From: an uncultured Acetatifactor sp.
GTDB lineage: Bacteria > Bacillota > Clostridia > Lachnospirales > Lachnospiraceae
Assembly: GCA_947627535.1 (NCBI GenBank)
Contig: CANQWM010000008.1
Coordinates: forward strand, 1-64,000
Reading direction: 5' to 3'
DNA length: 64,000 nt
Part shown: positions 1-7,423 of the stretch, one piece after another
Numbering within the stretch: the stretch's first letter is position 1
How the letters are laid out: every line of letters starts with the position of its first letter
Notes under the pieces: generated by a model
Told to the model about the DNA's origin: nothing
The model's input: only the letters and a program-made list of their open reading frames with translations
Databases searched by the model: none
Translations under genes and position numbers: made by a program

Positions 1-27
1 TACTAATCAATCGTAAGCTTAACCAAG
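1..27 (+). rRNA. 23S ribosomal RNA, 3' end (partial)
   Basis: The first bases read TACTAATCAATCG...CTTAACC, which matches the conserved 3' terminus of Firmicute 23S rRNA (typically TACTAATCGATCGAGGACTTAACC). Only the tail lies in the window. A hairpin terminator follows about 65 bases later, and no 5S-like sequence lies between, so the operon seems to end with 23S here. The exact 3' end is approximate. Confidence 0.7.
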
Positions 28-93
28 AGGAATGGGAATGTCGAAAGAGAGAAGATTCAATGTTCGGTTTTGAGGGTACAAGCTGTGAAAATG

Positions 94-139
94 AAAAGAC
101 CTTTCTCTGCTAAAAGGACGGCGGAGAAAGGTCTTTTTG
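94..139 (+). terminator. Rho-independent terminator of the rRNA operon
   Basis: The arms AAAAGACCTTTCTCTGC and GCGGAGAAAGGTCTTTTT are complementary with one G-U pair, and the second arm ends in a T run. It closes the rRNA unit and insulates the response regulator gene that starts 17 bases later. Confidence 0.85.
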
Positions 140-155
140 GCAGGAGGAAAATGGA

Positions 156-824
156 ATGACAATTTTGCTCGTGGAGGATCATGAAGCCATTATTCTGGGA
201 CTGGAGTATCTGCTCCGGCAGGAGGGGTATCGGGTACAGACCGCGAGAAGCCTGCGGGAAGCGGAAGGGATGACGGAAAAAGAATCGCCGGATCTGATTT
301 TGCTGGATATTATGCTGCCCGACGGGAGCGGTTTCGATTTTTGTCGCCGTGTGAAAAAAGAAAACGACGTTCCTGTCATTTTCCTGACAGCCAGGGAACA
401 GGAGCGCGATGTAGTGCAGGGGCTGGATCTGGGGGCGGATGACTATATCGTAAAACCGTTCCGCAACAGGGAACTGGTCTCCAGAATAAAGAGCGTACTG
501 CGCCGAAGCGGCAAGGGGAACGCTATTTTACAATGCGGGGATATTACATTGGATCAGGAGACGGGAAAGGTCTGCCGCGGTGGCAGGGAGATTCCGCTTA
601 CAAAGCTGGAGTACAGGATCCTGTCCGCCATGATGGCCTGCCCGGGGAAGCTTTTTACGAGAGAAGAAATTCTGGCGGGCATCTGGGACAGCTCCAACAA
701 TTTTGTAAATGACAATACCCTCAGCGTCACTATGAAGAGAATACGGGAGAAGCTGGGGGACGAGGACTGCAGCGTCATCACCACGGTCCGGGGGATGGGA
801 TATCGTCTGGAAAAGGAGTTATAA
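156..824 (+). CDS. OmpR/PhoB-family response regulator
   Basis: A 222-aa cytoplasmic DNA-binding regulator. The receiver domain (about residues 1-115) has the acidic pair in VEDHE, the phosphoacceptor Asp51 in LLDIMLPD, the switch Thr in FLTAR and the Lys in VKPF. A winged helix (about 125-220) ends in the usual RGMGYRL. A strong site (GGCAGGAGG) precedes the ATG. The kinase follows 23 bases later and an ABC exporter after that, so it probably controls that exporter in response to a cell-envelope-active compound. The operator candidate is the perfect 11-bp tandem repeat at the end of the kinase gene. Family assignment is sure; the inducer is inferred only by class. Confidence 0.93.
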   Translation: MTILLVEDHEAIILGLEYLLRQEGYRVQTARSLREAEGMTEKESPDLILLDIMLPDGSGFDFCRRVKKENDVPVIFLTAREQERDVVQGLDLGADDYIVKPFRNRELVSRIKSVLRRSGKGNAILQCGDITLDQETGKVCRGGREIPLTKLEYRILSAMMACPGKLFTREEILAGIWDSSNNFVNDNTLSVTMKRIREKLGDEDCSVITTVRGMGYRLEKEL

Positions 825-847
825 GCGCAGCGGATGGAGGAAATGGT

Positions 848-2083
848 TTGAAGATAGTTTGGAACAGGGAACTGAAAAAACTGACGGCAGCCTTTGCAGC
901 GGTCTGCCTGCTCGCTCTGGCTGCCATAAATCTTTCGGTGGCAGGATACCGCGCCGCATGGAACCGGGAATATCAGTCGACTCTGGCGACACTGATCGGG
1001 AGCGTACAGGAAGCCTATCCGGAAGCCAGGGTAGAGGATGTGATTCCGGTGCTGAACGGAAGCGACCCTGAGGGAAGGGGCAGGATGCTTTTGCAGAAGT
1101 ATGGGGCTTTTCTGGACGGGTCGGAGATCGCTTTTTACGGTTCGAGACGGCAGGTGAGCGTCCTTCAGCGGCGGCTGAATCTGACGGCTGTGGTTTTCGG
1201 CGCGGCGTTTATAGGAGGTATGCTTTTCTATCTGGCAAGGCGGCAGAAGCGGATTCAGGGGATATGCGGTTATATGGAGGAGCTGGTCAGGGGAAACTAT
1301 AAGCTGGATATCCAGGAAAACGCCGACGATGAACTCAGCGGTCTGAAAAACGAGGTCTATAAGCTGACCGTCTTTTTCCGGGAACAGGCGGAGAGAGCGG
1401 CGGCAAACAGACGCGCGCTGGCGGATTCTGTGGCGGATATCTCCCATCAGCTGAAGACGCCGCTTACCTCCGTGACGGTGCTGGTGGATGACCTGATTGA
1501 TAATGAGGACATGGATGCGGACACCAGAAGACGGTTCCTGGCGGAGATCAGCAGTCAGATTTCAGGCGTTTCCTGGCTGGTGACGGCTATGCTGAAGCTG
1601 TCCCGGCTGGATGCGGGAGTGGTGGAGCTGGAGCGAAAACCGCTGCAGTTGAGCGCTTTGATCGAAGAGGTGTGCAGCCGCCTGGAACTGCCGGCGGAAT
1701 TGGGACAGGTGGAACTGCGGCGGGAGATACCGGAGGAAATTCAGATTTTAGGAGACGGACAGTGGCTGACGGAGGCATTTCTGAACGTGGTGAAAAACGC
1801 CGTGGAGCACAGTGAGCCAGGCGGTAAGGTAGAGATCGGCGCACAGGAGAATGACGTTTACACCATGGTAACGGTGAAAAACAGGGGCGAAGTGATTCCG
1901 GAGGAAGATCAAAAGCATCTGTTTGAACGCTTTTACCGGGGGACTACGGCCGGAAAGGACAGTGTCGGAATCGGCCTCGCGCTGACAAAGGAGATCCTGA
2001 AGCAGCAGAACGGCTCCGTGTCGGTGGAATCTGATGCGGAGAGGGGAACCGTATTTTTTATAAAGTTTCTGAAATGTCACTGA
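848..2083 (+). CDS. Sensor histidine kinase paired with the regulator at 156
   Basis: A 411-aa membrane kinase. TM segments lie near residues 13-31 and about 115-133 around a roughly 80-residue outer loop. A HAMP-like linker, the H-box ISHQLKTPLTS (His about 199), the N-box NVVKNAVEH and the G-box GIGLALTKE follow. The start is TTG with GGATGGAGG upstream; the nearby ATG at 843 runs straight into a stop, so TTG is preferred. The small outer domain and the downstream FtsX-type exporter fit kinases that sense indirectly through their transporter, as in BceS-type systems, though the loop here is longer than in BceS itself. The last codons overlap a tandem repeat that may be the exporter operator. 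Confidence 0.92.
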   Translation: MKIVWNRELKKLTAAFAAVCLLALAAINLSVAGYRAAWNREYQSTLATLIGSVQEAYPEARVEDVIPVLNGSDPEGRGRMLLQKYGAFLDGSEIAFYGSRRQVSVLQRRLNLTAVVFGAAFIGGMLFYLARRQKRIQGICGYMEELVRGNYKLDIQENADDELSGLKNEVYKLTVFFREQAERAAANRRALADSVADISHQLKTPLTSVTVLVDDLIDNEDMDADTRRRFLAEISSQISGVSWLVTAMLKLSRLDAGVVELERKPLQLSALIEEVCSRLELPAELGQVELRREIPEEIQILGDGQWLTEAFLNVVKNAVEHSEPGGKVEIGAQENDVYTMVTVKNRGEVIPEEDQKHLFERFYRGTTAGKDSVGIGLALTKEILKQQNGSVSVESDAERGTVFFIKFLKCH

Positions 2084-2107
2084 AATGTCATCTTCGTTTT
2101 CTATACT
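2069..2107 (+). promoter_or_regulatory. Tandem 11-bp operator and -10 box for the ABC exporter operon
   Basis: CTGAAATGTCA occurs twice back to back (2069-2079 and 2080-2090) and is followed 11 bases later by TATACT (2102-2107). No good -35 hexamer is present. Abutting 11-bp direct repeats in place of a -35 box are the usual layout of OmpR/PhoB-activated promoters. The repeats span the kinase stop codon (2081-2083). Binding by the regulator at 156 is inferred. Confidence 0.65.
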
Positions 2108-2228
2108 GTTTCCAGATAGAAAATGCAGCCGCCGGAAAAAAGGAGAAATAACGCGGAGAAAGATAGGATAAAGCGGTGGGAGGAAACCGTGGCACAGGCC
2201 GGCAGGATGCGGAAAGGAAACGGATAAA

Positions 2229-2912
2229 ATGGAGATATTGAGAACGGAGCACCTGTTCAAGGTCTACGGGACGGGAGACAATCAGATCATCGCGGTAAAC
2301 GATGCGGAAATGTCCGTGGAGCAGGGAGAGTTTGTAGCCATCGTGGGAAGCTCGGGAAGCGGGAAATCCACGCTGATGCATCTGCTTGGCGGCGTGGACC
2401 GGCCCACCTCCGGGAGGGTGTTGATCGAAGACAATGACATTTACAGAATGAAGGACGACAGGCTTGCGGTATTCCGGAGAAGGCAGGTGGGGCTGATCTA
2501 CCAGTTTTACAATCTGATCCCGGTGCTTGATGTGGAGGAAAACCTGACGCTTCCTCTGGAACTGGACGGGCGGGAGGTGGACCGGCAGGCCGTAAAGGAG
2601 CTGGCCCAGACGCTGGGGCTTTCCCGGCATATGCATTCTCTTCCGAATCAGCTTTCCGGCGGACAGCAGCAGAGGGTCGCCATCGGGAGGGCCCTGATCA
2701 CAAGACCTGCCATACTGCTGGCGGACGAGCCCACGGGGAATCTTGACACCCGCGCCAGCGGCGAGATCATGGAGCTGTTAAAGCTTTCCAACCAGAAATA
2801 CAATCAGACTGTGATCATGATTACCCACAATCTGGAGCTGGCGAAGCAGGCGGACAGAGTGTTGACCATCGAAGACGGCAGGATCGGCGGGAAGGGGGAG
2901 CAGCGGCAATGA
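2229..2912 (+). CDS. ABC transporter ATP-binding protein (BceA/MacB/LolD type)
   Basis: A 227-aa ATPase with Walker A GSSGSGKST (about residues 38-46), Q-loop IYQFYNL, signature LSGGQQQR, Walker B ILLADEPTGNLD and switch His in ITHN. This is the MacB/LolD/BceA subfamily, whose members pair with FtsX-type permeases and usually remove or sense envelope-active peptides rather than import nutrients. The stop overlaps the permease start by four bases (ATGA), so the two are translationally coupled. The tandem-repeat promoter lies about 120 bases upstream. Confidence 0.94.
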   Translation: MEILRTEHLFKVYGTGDNQIIAVNDAEMSVEQGEFVAIVGSSGSGKSTLMHLLGGVDRPTSGRVLIEDNDIYRMKDDRLAVFRRRQVGLIYQFYNLIPVLDVEENLTLPLELDGREVDRQAVKELAQTLGLSRHMHSLPNQLSGGQQQRVAIGRALITRPAILLADEPTGNLDTRASGEIMELLKLSNQKYNQTVIMITHNLELAKQADRVLTIEDGRIGGKGEQRQ

Positions 2913-5476
2913 ATGTTTTGAAGCGGTGCTGTATGCGTTCCCTGAAGGAAAACCGCAAGAGGACGCTTGTGACCATTGTCGGGGTGATCCTTGCCACGGC
3001 GCTGATCACCGGCGTGGCGTGTCTTGCGGAGAGTATGCGGGAGAGTCTGATCGCCCACGCAAAGCAGGAGGGAGACTATCACTATCTGTTTACCGGCGTG
3101 GACGATGAAAATCTCAGGTTTTTCCAGGAAAACATAAATGTGGAGAAGGCGGTGCCTGTGCGTGAGGTCGGGTATGCCTGGCTGGAGGGAAGTGAAAATC
3201 CCGATAAGCCTTATCTCTATATCAGGGCAGTTGACCAGGCCGGCGCAGAAGCCATGCCCCTTCGGCTGACGGAGGGGAGAATGCCGGAGACGGACAGCGA
3301 GCTTGTGATCGGCCGGCATATCCTTTACAACGGGATGGTGGATCTTCAGGTGGGAGACGAGCTGACGCTTCAGGTGGGAGAGAGACGGTCCGGCGGGAAA
3401 TTGCTGGATCAGGGGACTCCCTACACTTATGAAAAGGAGTCCCTGCAGCCTTCCTTTACCAAAACCTATACGGTGGTCGGTATCGTCGAGCGCCCGGAAT
3501 ATTTTGTGGAGAACCGGTATGCGCCGGGATATTCCGCCTTTACGTACCTGGGCGGGGACGATATCAAATTGTCCGGCGGGGAGGGCACCTTTGAGGTTTA
3601 TGCCACTTATAATGAACAGGGGTTAAAACACGCGGATCAGGTGACGGAGGGCCTCCTTGGGGTTTCGGAGGATGTCAAGGAGCAGAGCGAACTGATCAAA
3701 TGGCAGCTGTTCCGGTTTTCCAGCCGTACCCTGAGAATGATGTACGGCATGGCGGCGCTGGCCGTTGCGGTGATCATGGTGACCAGCGTATTCTGTATCC
3801 GCAACAGCTTTGTGATCTCCCTGACAGAGAAAATGAAGCTGTATGGCATGCTGGCATCCGTGGGGACCACCTCCGCACAGCAGAGGAAGATGGTATACTA
3901 CGAGGCGGTTTATCTTGGAATGTTCGGGATTCCCCTTGGAATCTTAAGCGGTCTGGGCGCTTCCGTGATCCTTGTAAAGGGGATCAGCGGACTTTTGGAC
4001 GACGCCATGGGCCTTCCCATGGTGTTCGGCATTTCCGTCCCCGCGATCTTTGCAGCGGCGGCGCTGGCGGCGGTGACCGTCTTTTTGTCCGCGCGGCAGT
4101 CGGCGAAAAAAGCTTCAAAGGTTACACCCTTAAGCGCCATTCGCGCAAACGACAGTATCCGGATCGGAAAGCGGGAGATGAAATGTCCCCGCCTGATCGG
4201 AAAGGTGTTCGGCGTCGGCGGGAAAGTGGCATACCGCAATCTGCGGCGCGCCAGAAGGAAGTACCGTACCACGGTGATCTCCATTGTTGTAAGCGTGGCG
4301 GTCTTTATCGGACTGTCCACCTTTGTGAAGCTGCTCCAGACGGCGTCGGGAATGAACTATCAGAATATGTCTTACCAGATGACCGTCGGCCTCATGGGGG
4401 AGGACAGTTATGCCACTGCCCTTAAGATCGCGGGGCTGGAAGGGGTCAGCAAAGCGGAAATTTCCCGGGGGATTCTTGTGACAACGGATTTTGACAAGCT
4501 GGATCTCACGGACGATTATCTGGAGCGGTTTCACCAGACGCGGGGGCAGATGGGAGACGGGTTTATTCATATCTATTCCCTTGGCGAGGAGGCATTCGGG
4601 GCGTACTGTAAGAGCGTGGGCGTCGATGTGGAGGATGCGCAGGATAAGGCGATTGTCTATGCGCGCTACAGCCTGCACGAATACAGCGAGGATACCGGCC
4701 ACAGCGTTTACCAGGGTTCTGTGGCGAAGCTTCGGCCCGGACAGATTCTGCATCTGAAGAAAACACAGGAGGATGAAAACGGGAGCAGAACCGTGGAGAC
4801 GGAGATTCCGGTCCTGGTCCAGACAGACCGGAAATTCATGGCGCTGGAGAAGGTCACGACCAATACGCTGGTTCTGGCGGTAAGTGACAGGATGATGGAT
4901 GAACTGTACAATATGTTCGAGGAAGGCGGGGTCGCGGATGCGGAGGTATTCCTTCAGTGCGAGGATGCGGGAAAGGTAGAACAGGAAGTGCGGCGGATGC
5001 AGACGAAGGAATATCCGCTCCATATACGCAACTATCAGGCCGATTACCGGGAGGAAAGAAGCGCGTACCTTCTGACAGCCATTCTGCTGTACGGGTTTAT
5101 CACGGTGGTTGCGCTGATCGGAATCACCAATATTTTCAACACCATCACCACCAATCTGGAGCTGCGGGCGCCGGAGTTTGCCATGCTGCGGGCCGTAGGG
5201 ATGACAAAGCGGGAATTTCGGCGCATGATCTGGCTGGAGGGCCTGTTTTATGTGGGAAAGGCTCTGGCGTTTGGGATTCCGCTGGGGCTGGGGCTGTCGT
5301 TCTGGTTTTATGTGATTTTTTCGGCGGGGATCGCGACGGATTACCGGCCGCCCCTGCAGGCATGTGCCCTTTCTGCGGCGGCTGTGGCGCTTCTTCTGTA
5401 CGGAATCATGCATTATTCCATGGGAAAGATCAACAGAAGGAATATTGTGGAGACCATACGGAATGAAAATCTTTGA
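2909..5476 (+). CDS. FtsX-family ABC transporter permease
   Basis: An 855-aa membrane protein. One TM segment near residues 18-38 is followed by a large outer domain, a three-TM group at about 280-395, another TM near 453-470, a second outer domain, and a C-terminal FtsX module (about 710-835) with the conserved ELRAPEFAMLRAVGM loop. Two FtsX cores in one chain make a complete permease for the ATPase at 2229. Its length is between BceB (about 650) and larger two-module exporters. With the adjacent two-component system it most likely confers resistance to, or senses, a cell-wall antibiotic or bacteriocin. The substrate cannot be read from sequence. Confidence 0.9.
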   Translation: MNVLKRCCMRSLKENRKRTLVTIVGVILATALITGVACLAESMRESLIAHAKQEGDYHYLFTGVDDENLRFFQENINVEKAVPVREVGYAWLEGSENPDKPYLYIRAVDQAGAEAMPLRLTEGRMPETDSELVIGRHILYNGMVDLQVGDELTLQVGERRSGGKLLDQGTPYTYEKESLQPSFTKTYTVVGIVERPEYFVENRYAPGYSAFTYLGGDDIKLSGGEGTFEVYATYNEQGLKHADQVTEGLLGVSEDVKEQSELIKWQLFRFSSRTLRMMYGMAALAVAVIMVTSVFCIRNSFVISLTEKMKLYGMLASVGTTSAQQRKMVYYEAVYLGMFGIPLGILSGLGASVILVKGISGLLDDAMGLPMVFGISVPAIFAAAALAAVTVFLSARQSAKKASKVTPLSAIRANDSIRIGKREMKCPRLIGKVFGVGGKVAYRNLRRARRKYRTTVISIVVSVAVFIGLSTFVKLLQTASGMNYQNMSYQMTVGLMGEDSYATALKIAGLEGVSKAEISRGILVTTDFDKLDLTDDYLERFHQTRGQMGDGFIHIYSLGEEAFGAYCKSVGVDVEDAQDKAIVYARYSLHEYSEDTGHSVYQGSVAKLRPGQILHLKKTQEDENGSRTVETEIPVLVQTDRKFMALEKVTTNTLVLAVSDRMMDELYNMFEEGGVADAEVFLQCEDAGKVEQEVRRMQTKEYPLHIRNYQADYREERSAYLLTAILLYGFITVVALIGITNIFNTITTNLELRAPEFAMLRAVGMTKREFRRMIWLEGLFYVGKALAFGIPLGLGLSFWFYVIFSAGIATDYRPPLQACALSAAAVALLLYGIMHYSMGKINRRNIVETIRNENL

Positions 5477-5493
5477 AAAATTTCAGTTAATTG

Positions 5494-5522
5494 TTTCATT
5501 TTCCAATTAGGTATGGTACAAT
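5494..5522 (+). promoter_or_regulatory. Probable promoter of cheV
   Basis: The extended -10 TGGTACAAT (5514-5522) stands 17 bases after a weak -35 TTTCAT (5494-5499). The implied start is about 70 bases before the cheV ATG. No flagellar sigma-D consensus was recognised. Confidence 0.45.
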
Positions 5523-5598
5523 GTCTATAAATGATTGGAAAAGGATGAACAGTGCCTTTTCACAGTCCGATACCTGACGAAAACAGCGAGGTGGAAGT

Positions 5599-6510
5599 AT
5601 GGATACGAAAATATTATTGGAAAACGGAACCAATGAGCTGGAAATTCTGGAATTTACGCTTGCGGGAAACTCTTATGGAATCAACGTGGCTAAGATCAGA
5701 GAGATCATTCCTTATCAGACTGTGACGCCCGTCCCCAATTCCCATCCCAGTATTGAAGGGATTTTTATGCCTCGTGATACCATGATCACGGCGATTGACC
5801 TGAAGAACTGCCTTGGGCGGGGCGAGTCGGAGCCCAACGGATTGTTCATCATCACAAATTTCAACAAGCTGGATATCGCTTTCCATGTGGAGAGCGTACA
5901 GGGGATCCACAGAGTGTCCTGGAGAGATATCATCAAGCCGGACGCGACCATTTCCACCACAGACGAGAGTATCTCCACAGGCATCGTCAAGAAGGACAAT
6001 AAGCTGATTATCATACTGGACTTTGAAAAGATCGTCAGCGACATCAATCCCGAGACGGGGCTTAAGGTATCGGAAATTGATTCCCTTGGAGAGAGAAAGA
6101 GATATAATGTGCCGATCCTGATCGCGGAGGATTCCCCGCTGCTGAACAAGCTGATCGTGGACTCCCTGAAAAAGGCCGGATACGACAACCTGATCCATAC
6201 CGAGAATGGCCAGAGAGCTTACGATGTGATCACACAGTGCAAGGCGGACGGGACTTTAAAAGATCATGTAAGGGTGATCATCACGGATATTGAAATGCCG
6301 GAGATGGACGGACACCGGCTGACGAAGCTGGTAAAGTCCGACGACGCTACAGCGGACATTCCCGTCATCATCTTCTCCTCTCTGGTGAACGAGGAGATGA
6401 AACGAAAAGGCGAGGCGCTGGGAGCTGACGCACAGCTGTCAAAGCCGGAGATAGGAAACCTGGTTAAAATAGTTGATAAGCTTGTTGAAGAGAGGCATCT
6501 GGACAGATAA
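5599..6510 (+). CDS. cheV: Chemotaxis coupling protein CheV
   Basis: A 303-aa soluble protein. The N-terminal CheW-like domain (about residues 10-155) starts LEFTLAGNSYGINVAKIREII. The C-terminal receiver domain (about 170-300) has the acidic pair in AEDS, phosphoacceptor Asp in ITDIEMPEMDG and Lys in LSKPE. This CheW-REC order is diagnostic of CheV, which couples receptors to CheA and adapts signalling when phosphorylated. The ribosome site AGGTGGAAGT precedes the ATG and a terminator closes the unit. With the receptor gene at 14324 it points to a motile organism, though no flagellar genes lie here. Confidence 0.93.
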   Translation: MDTKILLENGTNELEILEFTLAGNSYGINVAKIREIIPYQTVTPVPNSHPSIEGIFMPRDTMITAIDLKNCLGRGESEPNGLFIITNFNKLDIAFHVESVQGIHRVSWRDIIKPDATISTTDESISTGIVKKDNKLIIILDFEKIVSDINPETGLKVSEIDSLGERKRYNVPILIAEDSPLLNKLIVDSLKKAGYDNLIHTENGQRAYDVITQCKADGTLKDHVRVIITDIEMPEMDGHRLTKLVKSDDATADIPVIIFSSLVNEEMKRKGEALGADAQLSKPEIGNLVKIVDKLVEERHLDR

Positions 6511-6515
6511 GTTTT

Positions 6516-6548
6516 CCGAAAAAGCTGGGAGTTTTCCCGGCTTTTTCG
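6516..6548 (+). terminator. Terminator after cheV
   Basis: CCGAAAAAGCTGGGA pairs with TCCCGGCTTTTTCG around a short loop, and a T run lies within the second arm. It starts six bases after the cheV stop. Confidence 0.8.
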
Positions 6549-6567
6549 ATTTATGGAGGAATGCGGC

Positions 6568-7356
6568 GTGGAAACACAGGAAATCGGAGACAGGATCGGG
6601 CAGGCGGAGATGGTGCTGGTAGGGCTGGGCGAGGAATTTGACCCTGCCTGCGCGGTCAGGGAGGATGTGAAGTTCCGGAGGGGCAGGGAACTGCTGCAGA
6701 GCCGGGACCTGAACTGGCTGCTTCCCGCATGGGGCGCATACTGCGCGCACAGGCCGGAAACCTCCTGCGGAAGGCCGGCGTTTCAAAAGCTGGCCGATAT
6801 GCTGAAGGGAAAGAACTATTTTGTGGTTTCTGTTTCTGTGGGAGAAGGCTTGGGAAATGTGTTTGACGGCGGCAGATTTGTGGCGGCCTGCGGAGGAATC
6901 GAGAGAAAGCAATGCGAAAAGGGCTGCGCGGGGGAGATCTGGCCGCTTGACAGAGAAGATTCCGATCTGTTGGAGAAGCTGTTTGAGAAGCTTTGGGAGG
7001 ACGGGATTCTGGGGGAGGAGCTCCCAGGTCTGGGAAGCTGCGGCCAGTGCGGGAGTCCGATGGTTCTCAACAACGTGTACGCCGGGCATTACGACGAAAG
7101 CGGATATCTTGATGACTGGAAGCGTTACACAAAATGGCTCCAGGGCACGGTGAACCGAAGGCTGCTTTTGCTGGAGCTGGGCGTGAGCATGGGGTTCCCC
7201 ACAGTAATACGGCTGCCCTTTGAAAAGATTGCCGCGTACAATCAGAAGGCTTTTTTGTACCGTGTAAACGAAAAATTATGTCAGATTCCGACAGATCTGG
7301 TGTCAAAAGGTGTTGGAATAAGCGAGAATGCAATTGATTGGATAGACCGGCTGTGA
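6568..7356 (+). CDS. Sirtuin-like (SIR2-fold) protein, degenerate
   Basis: About 262 aa. Sirtuin-like traits: an N-terminal strand-turn AEMVLVGLGEEFD where sirtuins have the TGAGIS loop, four spaced Cys near C-x(8)-C and CGQCGSPM that could bind zinc, and a C-terminal NAD-half pattern LELGVSMGFPTVIRLPFEK plus YRVN. The TGAG and QNID-type catalytic signatures are not recognisable, so deacylase activity is doubtful. I start at GTG 6568 because GGAGG lies eight bases before it; the ATG at 6553 has no ribosome site and sits just behind the terminator stem. Role unknown; the neighbours are chemotaxis and a large one-TM protein. Confidence 0.55.
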   Translation: METQEIGDRIGQAEMVLVGLGEEFDPACAVREDVKFRRGRELLQSRDLNWLLPAWGAYCAHRPETSCGRPAFQKLADMLKGKNYFVVSVSVGEGLGNVFDGGRFVAACGGIERKQCEKGCAGEIWPLDREDSDLLEKLFEKLWEDGILGEELPGLGSCGQCGSPMVLNNVYAGHYDESGYLDDWKRYTKWLQGTVNRRLLLLELGVSMGFPTVIRLPFEKIAAYNQKAFLYRVNEKLCQIPTDLVSKGVGISENAIDWIDRL

Positions 7357-7362
7357 TAAAAT
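7334..7362 (+). promoter_or_regulatory. Sigma-A promoter inside the end of the sirtuin-like gene
   Basis: TTGATT (7334-7339), a 17-base spacer and TAAAAT (7357-7362). It lies about 60 bases before the large charged protein gene at 7424 and probably drives that gene and possibly hisHF. Confidence 0.6.
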
Positions 7363-7423
7363 AGCTTTGTGTGAAACAAAAAATGTGAGCGGAATTGGAT
7401 TATAGAGAAGCGGAGGAGTCGTT

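Noticed and set aside
4130-5413. 427-codon open frame on the minus strand inside the FtsX permease gene
   Set aside because: It is antisense to a clearly conserved gene, has no ribosome site and its translation is rich in Arg, His and Pro without any motif.
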